Shown: positions 17,250 through 25,500 of the stretch, piece after piece | Numbering within the stretch: the first letter of the stretch is position 1 | How the letters are laid out: every line of letters begins with the position of its first letter | Assembly: GCA_009785345.1 (NCBI GenBank) | Contig: WQWL01000019.1 | Span: forward strand, 1 to 36,051 | Source of the DNA: Oscillospiraceae bacterium | GTDB taxonomy: Bacteria; Bacillota; Clostridia; Oscillospirales; Oscillospiraceae | Length of the DNA: 36,051 nucleotides | Direction of reading: 5' to 3' | Position numbers and translations under genes: made by a program | Notes under the pieces: model-generated | The model's input: only the letters and a program-made list of their open reading frames with translations | What the model was told of the DNA's origin: nothing | The model's database searches: none

Positions 17250-19520
17250 ATGAAAAAAAGATGGATTCCGGTAATATTATTGTCACTGGTCGTAGCAATA
17301 CTAATAGGTCTACGATTTGGGACAGACATGGAGCAGCAACGATTCTTAGAGGCAGCAGATATAGAATCAATTGCTCCAGAAGCAATTGCAGTTGTCAACT
17401 CTGACACTGGTGCTGCGATGGATGGAGTAATCTTGAATTACTCTGCAGCAATAATAGACACGTTAGGTGATGGCTTTATTTTGGTTTCACCCGCAATGGC
17501 ACAAACTGGTCTTGAGCAAGGTGTTTATAGCGCAATATTGACATTTCCGTCGCATGTATCTGAACGAATAGTTGCGTTTAACACTGAGACTCCTGAACGT
17601 GTTCAGCTTGAGTTTAGAGTTAATCCAAACTTGGCTGAGTCAAATTATATAATGACACATCTGGAATTATTGAATCTTCAATTAGCAATAAATACGACTG
17701 TAGCAAATACCTATGTCACGTCATTGTTTTCTCAGTTTCACACTGCACAAGATGAGATGGGTGCAGTATTTCGAAACAACATAACCAGTCGCGAGGCAAT
17801 AGACGTTGTATATCTAAGAGATTTTACACCCGATCTAGATCTTGACTTTTTACCTGAAGTACCTTTCGAGCCGAACGAAGCAGACACATCAGAACACCTT
17901 CAAAGTGTAGCGGGTTTTGCTGAAGAAGTGAGACGTATATATCGTTCGAACTTTGAACTTGCTGCAACAATATACAGCGGAATGCGTGATACATTCGATC
18001 CTCTTGTTGACGGCTTTGATGATGAGCGCGCTGCATGGATTAGAGAAGCAAGCGCGTGGATAGCAGATTGGGTTCAGTTTTCTGGGGAAGTAGATGACTT
18101 TTTTGCCTTGGTGATTGGGCACCAAGGAGACCTGGTTGAGTGGAGAGCTAATGAAGCGATGGATTGGCATGGGGAACTAGAAGATTGGCATGATGGTGTT
18201 GAAGACTGGTATGATGCACTTGTTCTTTGGTATGGTGCTCCTGGTGTTCCCAATACAGCAAGAGAGTGGTTTGGTCGTGCAGAGAGTCAAGTTGCAGCAG
18301 TTAATTGGGAAATAAATGAAATGAGCTCAAGGTGGAATGATTTCTTTGCTCCGCCACTATGGACTAATGTACGAGCACAGGCTGAACTTCTTCCTACAAT
18401 GGAATCAGTTAATCCAGATTGTACTTGTATATGCCCTTGTGAGCCTATTCCCACATGCACGTGTGATACATGCGGTTTATCATGTAATTGTTCAGACGTT
18501 GGTACAGGTTCGTGCGGTGCTAGTTGCGCTTGTCCATCAGACAATTGTTGTATGGGTGTCTGCCTGCCAGGCGATTGTCCATTAACTACTAATCCTGATC
18601 ACATACATACAGCAGCATGTTTACAAAATAAAGCAGATGAACTTAGTGACTATATTTTAAACAATTGGGCACCCGGTTTTATATCTGCATTTAATAGTGT
18701 ACTAATCCCGACAAATGCAGAATTTATAGCCGACTGGATTGTTGATACTGATGGAATCACGTTTTCATTAAGCGAAGTTGATGAAGATATGCCACCACCG
18801 CCCACGCTTGATGGTGATGTAGAGCAAGCAAACAGGCGAGAAGTGCCACCAGAATGGAACGATGAGGATGAAGACTATGAACCGCCAACAAGACCTGAGG
18901 AAGAAGATGAATTGCCGCCGGATCCGCATGAAATTCTGGCTGGCATTCATGAAATAAATTATTTATTGCAACGATTCAATGTAGGAGATTTCATGCCAGA
19001 CGAACTTTCGGAAGAAGTTGGTGTTATGTTGGCTGCTTATTCTTCATATCTTGACTTTATCCGTGCAGACTTATCTTTTCAATTCATGGAGAACATATTC
19101 ATGCTCTTTGATGTTCGCTCAGAGTATATCGAATATCTTAATTATTTACGCACATCCGCACTTGAATCTGAATACGACGTAAGAACGGATTTGCAAGCCA
19201 CCATATATGAGTTTTACAACGTTGCACACGGTAGTGGTCAGGACACATATGAGAGACTCTCCAGTTTTACTGGTATGCTACCGGAGAGTCGCACAGCGGC
19301 GGGCATAAATCAAGAACTGGTTAATTTTACGATTGCGCCATTTGAGTTCATGACACCAGTAGTGCGTGCAGAAATAAGGACAGACATAGTGACTACATCT
19401 AATTTGCTTGACTTTTTACTGTTGCTTGCGCTTATTATTCTGGCTATTCTTGTAATATTGGCTGTGACGCTGACTGTAATAGAATATGTTAAGAAAATGA
19501 AAGCTGAGTCAAAGTTATAG
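17250..19520 (+). CDS. YhgE/Pip/EsaA-like membrane protein with Cys-rich insert (756 aa)
   Basis: ATG 17250 is chosen because GGAG precedes it by 9 bases and a membrane helix follows at once (residues 5-22). Residues 45-130 show the family's extracellular start: AVVNSDTGAAM, then a GLEQGVYSAILTFPS block. EsaA/YueB proteins of this family are T7SSb membrane components. Here only one C-terminal helix (about 724-748) is present, whereas EsaA usually has several. Two unusual parts stand out: a Trp-rich segment near 270-330 (repeated DWHG/EDWHD) and an insert at 390-443 with 16 Cys (CTCICPC, CTCDTC, CNC, CAC), followed by an acidic Pro-rich linker near 510-570. It is probably a secretion accessory spanning the thick cell wall. 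Confidence 0.7.
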   Translation: MKKRWIPVILLSLVVAILIGLRFGTDMEQQRFLEAADIESIAPEAIAVVNSDTGAAMDGVILNYSAAIIDTLGDGFILVSPAMAQTGLEQGVYSAILTFPSHVSERIVAFNTETPERVQLEFRVNPNLAESNYIMTHLELLNLQLAINTTVANTYVTSLFSQFHTAQDEMGAVFRNNITSREAIDVVYLRDFTPDLDLDFLPEVPFEPNEADTSEHLQSVAGFAEEVRRIYRSNFELAATIYSGMRDTFDPLVDGFDDERAAWIREASAWIADWVQFSGEVDDFFALVIGHQGDLVEWRANEAMDWHGELEDWHDGVEDWYDALVLWYGAPGVPNTAREWFGRAESQVAAVNWEINEMSSRWNDFFAPPLWTNVRAQAELLPTMESVNPDCTCICPCEPIPTCTCDTCGLSCNCSDVGTGSCGASCACPSDNCCMGVCLPGDCPLTTNPDHIHTAACLQNKADELSDYILNNWAPGFISAFNSVLIPTNAEFIADWIVDTDGITFSLSEVDEDMPPPPTLDGDVEQANRREVPPEWNDEDEDYEPPTRPEEEDELPPDPHEILAGIHEINYLLQRFNVGDFMPDELSEEVGVMLAAYSSYLDFIRADLSFQFMENIFMLFDVRSEYIEYLNYLRTSALESEYDVRTDLQATIYEFYNVAHGSGQDTYERLSSFTGMLPESRTAAGINQELVNFTIAPFEFMTPVVRAEIRTDIVTTSNLLDFLLLLALIILAILVILAVTLTVIEYVKKMKAESKL

Positions 19521-19596
19521 AGAGATATAGGAATTAAATCTAACGAAGAACAAGCGTGGATCATTCTCAAATATTAATATGAACAGGAGATACATA

Positions 19597-21984
19597 ATGA
19601 GGACTACAAAGAGAAGAATAATTGCGTTGATAACAATATTGACGATACTGTTATCGCTTACACCAATGGCGGTCGCATTTATAGATGAAGGCACAGGTTA
19701 TGAATTGTTAAGCGGGAGTATTGTAGATACAGTTTTAGCTAGTGCTAATGAAATGGACATAGCTTTGTTAGAAGTGAAAAATACAGAGTTATCCGACGAG
19801 AAAACTTTTGAGTGTGATAATAGCTATGGATCGTACAATTTATTTGAGGACCTTGAATGTGATTGTTTACATGAGTGCGAGCAGGAAGAGCTTTGCGAAT
19901 GCGTGTGTGAGCATGGCTATTATTATGATTGCATTTGTGAGTGTGCTTGTGGATTTGAAGAGTACTACATTGAGATTATGCCACTTAATACATTCACAGC
20001 TAGCGATTGGGTTCAACTACAGAGCGCATTTTCAAACATGTCAACCAATGGGTCCTATATGGTAAATATTGCAGGAAATATTAATATGGAGGATGGGCTA
20101 CCGACTATTCCTATAAATAGAACTGTCACAATCACAGGTGGAGGCACATTAACCCAACCAACTTCAAATCGTCACTTTACTGTAGCAGGTACATTAATTT
20201 TAGAGAATATTACGCTCAGTGGTGTTGTCGGAAACACAAATAATCACGGAGGAATCACTGTAAGTAGTGGTGGTCGCCTATATATGGAAGATGGTAGCAC
20301 AATCACCGGAAACAGAGCCAATATTAGTGGGGGCGGTGTAAGTAATAGTGGACACTTTACAATACGCGGTGGTGTGATTAGCAACAATACTACTACTGCT
20401 AATCTCGGTGGTGGTATATCCAACACCACTGTAGGTACTCTTGTTATGGAAAGCGGAATAATTAGCGGTAATATTGCTGAATTACGTGGTGGTGGAGTAG
20501 CTAATACGGGAAGTTTTACTATTAATAATGGTACTATCAATGGAAATAGAGTATATCGACCCAATGGTGGAGGCGGTGGAGTATATAACTTTACTGGTAC
20601 TTTCATTATGAATGGCGGAACCATAAGTGATAATGCCGCGGCTGAAGGTGGTGGATTATGGAATATGGGTTTTTCCACTATGAACGGCGGTGAAATAAGC
20701 GGTAATACAGCAACTCAGGGCGGTGGTATACATAATAATACTAACCATGCATCATTTACTATGAACAATGGTCTGATTTCCGGCAATGACGCAATGGCCG
20801 GTGCCGGTATCAGTAACTTTAGTGGTGGTTCAATCATTATGAGAGGTGGCGAGATCAGCGGAAATACCAGAGGAGTCGGTGTGGCCAATGCAATCAGCGG
20901 TTCTACATTCGTCATGTACAATGGAACTATATCGAACAACTCTAGTGCCGGTGTATCCAATTCAGGCACTTTTACAATGTATGGTGGCACAATTAGCGAA
21001 AACCTTGGTCTCGGTGGTGCTGGTGGTGTATTCAATTCAGGCACATTTACAATGCACAATGGTTCAATAAGCAATAATAATTCTGTTAGCTCCGGCGGCG
21101 GCATAAGCATTAGTGGTGGTACGGTTACTTTATATGCAGGTACAATAAGCGGTAATAGAGCAAATGGTACTAATGCACTTGTGCATGGAGGCGGTGGAAT
21201 CGCCTGGACAAACGAAGAGGCTTTACTCAACCTAACCATAGCTCCGGCGGTCGTGCTTTCAAACAATATTGCTGCAACGGGGCTTCGTATAAACGATGCG
21301 CTAAATAATGTTCACAATATTAATGCGAACGGCAGAATCAACCCAGGAACATGGACAGGAAGTGACACTGGTATTTCACATGCGTTCAATAATCACGACA
21401 TCAGAACGCCCGTTGTTCCAATTCAACCCCCACCAATTGAGCCGGAATATCGCAATATTCGCATTTACTATGTGATAGACAACGACAATGTTGATGAAAT
21501 CGTAATAAGTCCTATGATGTCTAACTATCCTTTAGGATATATTTACGAAGTCAACGAGACTTTTTACTTGACAGGTTCTCGTGCAATAGATATGAATGCA
21601 CTACCGGGTGATAATGTTTATATATTTGAAGGTTGGTTTGTCTTTGTGGGCGAAGATTGGGATGAATATAATTCTTATCTTCCAGGCTTAGTTGCAGATC
21701 AACTGCAAGGGTCATTTGTAGTACCTCAATCAACAGCGGGAGAAGATGTATGGGATGATATAACGTTATATGCGGTATGGTCCTTGCGTGAAGCACAAGA
21801 TGCAGTAACTCCGCCAAGTGCACCGACACCTCCTCCGGCTGGTGCTCTTCCGGCAACAGGTATTGAAAGCAGCGTGACATTATGGGTGGTATTATTGTCA
21901 CTTACGGTATTAGTAATTACAGGCGTTGTAATATGGCTTGTGATAAGTAAAAAGAAGAATCAGAAAGCTACATTAGGAAAATAG
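19597..21984 (+). CDS. LPxTG-anchored beta-helix surface protein (795 aa)
   Basis: ATG 19597 is preferred over 19579 because AGGAGA lies 6 bases upstream and a signal peptide starts there (MRTTKRRIIALITILTILLS; likely cut after AVA). Residues 87-120 hold a Cys cluster (ECDCLHEC, LCECVC, DCICECACG). Residues ~130-580 are Gly/Asn/Ser repeats of the form (F)TMxGGTISGNxA, a right-handed beta helix like that of Pmp-type and pectate-lyase-like proteins. Then comes a region ending in DITLYAVW, typical of InlB/Flg_new-type repeats, a Pro-rich spacer, LPATG at 751-755, a membrane helix and a Lys-rich tail. A sortase should link it to the wall. It follows the EsaA-like gene after 76 bases on the same transcript. 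Confidence 0.85.
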   Translation: MRTTKRRIIALITILTILLSLTPMAVAFIDEGTGYELLSGSIVDTVLASANEMDIALLEVKNTELSDEKTFECDNSYGSYNLFEDLECDCLHECEQEELCECVCEHGYYYDCICECACGFEEYYIEIMPLNTFTASDWVQLQSAFSNMSTNGSYMVNIAGNINMEDGLPTIPINRTVTITGGGTLTQPTSNRHFTVAGTLILENITLSGVVGNTNNHGGITVSSGGRLYMEDGSTITGNRANISGGGVSNSGHFTIRGGVISNNTTTANLGGGISNTTVGTLVMESGIISGNIAELRGGGVANTGSFTINNGTINGNRVYRPNGGGGGVYNFTGTFIMNGGTISDNAAAEGGGLWNMGFSTMNGGEISGNTATQGGGIHNNTNHASFTMNNGLISGNDAMAGAGISNFSGGSIIMRGGEISGNTRGVGVANAISGSTFVMYNGTISNNSSAGVSNSGTFTMYGGTISENLGLGGAGGVFNSGTFTMHNGSISNNNSVSSGGGISISGGTVTLYAGTISGNRANGTNALVHGGGGIAWTNEEALLNLTIAPAVVLSNNIAATGLRINDALNNVHNINANGRINPGTWTGSDTGISHAFNNHDIRTPVVPIQPPPIEPEYRNIRIYYVIDNDNVDEIVISPMMSNYPLGYIYEVNETFYLTGSRAIDMNALPGDNVYIFEGWFVFVGEDWDEYNSYLPGLVADQLQGSFVVPQSTAGEDVWDDITLYAVWSLREAQDAVTPPSAPTPPPAGALPATGIESSVTLWVVLLSLTVLVITGVVIWLVISKKKNQKATLGK

Positions 21985-22038
21985 AGCTACAGGGAATGGC
22001 AGTGTTGTATAATTACAACAATTTGTACAATATATATA

Positions 22039-22078
22039 ATCCGTATCCAACAAAGTCCACTTTGTGGGTACGGATTTT
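22039..22078 (+). terminator. Intrinsic terminator
   Basis: ATCCGTATCCAACAAAG pairs with CTTTGTGGGTACGGAT, leaving one bulged A and one wobble, around a TCCA loop; TTTT follows. It ends the 17078 transcript and lies just before cassette C. Confidence 0.85.
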
Positions 22079-22105
22079 GCATAGGTTTGTAAAGGAGAAA
22101 TAACA

Positions 22106-22402
22106 ATGTCAGAAATATTTGTAAATAATTCGGGTATTCAATCGCAAAGCGGAGCTATTTCTAATTCAACAAATGCTGCCGAGCAATCGACTACAAATTA
22201 CAGATCACAATCAATTACCCATCAAGGTGGACTTGATGGGGCGGCTAGATTTAGCACGTTGCAATTCAACGACTTCGCAAGACGGGCTGTTGAAGCAGCA
22301 TGTGCAACAACGCACAATATAGGTGCTTTTATTAGAAATGCGGCTCAAACAACAGCATCTTTAGACCAATCGCAAAGCAGAAGATTTATAATGGACCATT
22401 AA
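22106..22402 (+). CDS. WXG-like small secretion partner, cassette C
   Basis: This 98-aa helical protein lacks a signal peptide and has a good AAAGGAG site. It is a clear paralogue of the 10246 protein: both have THQGxLDGAARxxxxxxNxxAR, AAC-T-xN and NAAQT in order. It is the likely binding partner of the RHS effector that begins 104 bases downstream. No promoter is obvious between the 22039 terminator and this gene, so its expression may rely on readthrough or on an unseen promoter. Confidence 0.6.
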   Translation: MSEIFVNNSGIQSQSGAISNSTNAAEQSTTNYRSQSITHQGGLDGAARFSTLQFNDFARRAVEAACATTHNIGAFIRNAAQTTASLDQSQSRRFIMDH

Positions 22403-22429
22403 TTCGCAACTGATATGCCTATTGGGTTT

Positions 22430-22497
22430 GCAGACATGTTACTCGAGAGTCGTATTGCAGCGAGTATAAATCAAAATTTATTTACTTTTATTTAGGA
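22430..22497 (+). pseudogene. Fragment resembling the EsaA-like gene
   Basis: One frame reads FADMLLESRIAASINQNL and stops with TAG at 22493-22495. This parallels TGMLPESRTAAGINQELV of the 17250 protein (DNA about 19275-19320). The match is short but colinear, so this gap between partner and effector seems to hold recombination debris. Confidence 0.45.
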
Positions 22498-22506
22498 GGG
22501 CAGACG

Positions 22507-25500
22507 ATGCAAGGGTATTCCGGCGCTCCGGCGCGTCAGTATTTACGAACATGCGAAGAGGCAATGGATGCAGCCAATGCAGTAGTATCGTCATCAGCGG
22601 GTAGACTGCCAGCGATAGCGCGACCGCCGCTGCGTCGTCTTCCGCATTTGGAAGCCGATGCCGTATTTAGACCTGGAGTGACTGCCGGTTTTGAGTCGAG
22701 TGCCAATATAGTTGCCTCCTCTGGTCATTACAACAGTGCAGCACTTACGCACATAACGTTTGGTGAGGAAATAACCGGGCAACTGGATCAGATATATAAT
22801 GCGATAGATAATGCAGTGACAACAAACCTCCGCATGCCGCAAACAAGTACACAAGTACATCTTGTAACACAAATGCTTAGAATGTTAATGCCACAGTTAA
22901 GGGATTTACTATCCCGAGCCGGAGCAATAACGAACCGTCAGTCAGCAGCAATGCTAGGCATCGGTGGTGGTGGTGAAGGTTTTGAAATGCAACCTTCAGT
23001 TGCGGACTCATACCGGGTTGCCAATGAAGCAATCCTGCAAAATGTAAGTGAAGATATGCGTAATTATGCACAGCGTGCACGCACTCATGCCGATCACTGC
23101 GACACCCAGGCAGACAATTTACGTTGGCAACTAAATCGTATGCGTAATCAACCAACTCCTCCGAATCAAACTACGGCGCAAGCACGGGCACGTACTAATA
23201 CAATGAATCAATTGACGAGCAATATAAACAGTTTGCAGAGTGAAGCACAAGTGTATCGTGCAGAAGCTATGCGTTTAGATCAAGGAGCAGATAACCTTGC
23301 ACAAGACATATTATTTACACGGCGAAGATTTGAGCACTATGTGAAAGAATGTATAGATTGCGATGCACATTTTGCAGGAGAGTTCCAACAACTTGCAGGA
23401 GATATGCAACAGCTTGCAATGCAGTTTGAAGCGATAATGAGCAGTTTCTGTCCAAATGCGGGTATAATCGACTGGAGTGGATTACTGGATGTAAAAAGTC
23501 AGATGTCACCAGCAGATCAAGAGTTATTGTCCTTGTTGTTCTTTAGAGCTATGCTTGCACTAGCGGGTGTAAACAATTTTTGTTTATTCGGCTTAGACCC
23601 TGTCAACATGAGTACAGGCAACTTCATCTACAATAAAGAAGACATAACAATACCTGGACGCTTCCTTCTTGAGTTCAGACGCTTTTATAACAGCATTGGT
23701 GGGACTGAAGGTGTAGTTGGTGCAGGCTGGACACATAATTATAATATACGTTTAGAAGATAAAGAAAGTGCAGTTCATGTAATATTTGGCGATGGTCGTG
23801 TTGAGACGTATAACTGTTCAAAGGAAGATGGATATATCTCTCCACTAGAAAGTGACTATAGTTTGCAGAAAACTGACAATGGTTGGGAGCTTTCTACAAG
23901 CACCAACGAAGTTCATAAGTTCGACAAGATTGGATTATTACAAAGTATCTGTGATGCAAATGACAACGCAGTTACACTTGACTATAAAGACACGTTATTA
24001 TCTAAGGTATCCACCCTAGGTGGTAGCTTGAAATTTTTATATGACAAAAATAATCGCATAATGAATGTATCAGACCATACAGGTCGGGAAGTTAAACTCG
24101 AATATTCGGGCGTATTACTAAGCAAGGTTGTACATCCATCGGGAGCAGAGCATAAATATGGCTATGATTCATACGGTAATCTATCAACGATAATCAATCC
24201 TCTTGGTGTAGAGGTAATCAAGAACAAATATGATGGTAATGGCAGATTGGTTGGTCAGAGTTTTGCTGATGGCGGTGAGAGTTCGGTTAACTATGAGAAT
24301 GAAATAACGACTACTACAGAGCAAAATGGTAATGAGATAAAGTATGAGCGTGATAGCAAGTATCGTACTATACGTACCATCTACTCAGATAGTGAAGAGC
24401 GTTTTGAATACAATGATCAAAACAAGCGCACTAAACATATAGATCGTAATGGGAATGAGACTACATTTGAATATGATGAATATGGTCAAATGTTTAAAAT
24501 TACAGATGCTCTGGGTTACAAGACAAAACTTGAGTACAATGGCTCTGACTTAGTACAAGTAAGCCGTGAAGATGATATTATGGCGAAGTTATGCTGTGAT
24601 GATAACGGCAACGTAATCGAGGTCAAAGATGCATTAGAACGCATATCAAAGATTGAATATGATGGCAAAGGACAACCTGTTAAGGTGATAGCTCCGGATG
24701 AGTCTGTAACAATGATGGAATACGACGAGTGTGGAAACATTGTTGCCATAACTGATGCACTTGGTGCAGTAACAATGTATGAGTATGATAAACTCAACCG
24801 ACCTATAGCTACAACTGATGGTAATAGCAACAGAACTAAATTTGAATACAATGCTACGGGAGATATATCAAAGGTAACCAATGCCGATGGTAAGAAGCAA
24901 ACATTTGAATACAATGCAAATGGTAAAGTAACCAGTATGGTTGACTTCGATGAAAGCACCATAACGCAAGAATACAACAACATGGGTAAGCCTTGTAGAA
25001 TGGTTGACCAAGAGGGTAACGAAACCATACTTGAGTATGATTTGATGTGGAACGTATCGAAACAGATTGATGCAAATGGTAACGAGACAGTTTTTGAGTA
25101 TAATAAGCTAAACAGACTAGAGAAAGTAATCAATGCCAAAGGCACAGAAGTACGCTTTGAATATGACCCTAATGGCAACAGGACAAAAGTATATGGTGCT
25201 AAAGGTGAAGAGGTTACTTTATCATACGATTCACTTAACAGACTAACAGAAGTGACTGAGCCTGATGGTGCAAAGATGACTGCTAATTATGACTGTATGG
25301 GTCAAGTAACAAGAGTCACTGACGCAATGGGTTATGAGACCAACTTCATATATGATAAAATGGGGCAGAAGACGAGTGAAATAGACCCGACAGGTAGAAA
25401 GCTAAAATATACATACAACGCACTTGGTCAAATTGCTACCGTGACTGGTTCCATCGGTCGAACAGTTGAGTATGAATATCTTCCAGGAGGGCTATTGGCG

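Noticed and set aside
20715-21266. Long antisense frames across the beta-helix repeats (also 20244-20678)
   Set aside because: Pro-rich low-complexity translations that mirror the Gly-rich repeats on the + strand; no ribosome sites.
22006-22040. TTGTAT and TATAAT-like boxes before the 22039 terminator as a promoter for cassette C
   Set aside because: The boxes are poorly spaced and any transcript would run straight into the strong terminator.
24516-25178. 220-codon antisense frame inside the cassette C RHS gene
   Set aside because: It mirrors the YD repeats, has no ribosome site and lies inside a clear coding frame.
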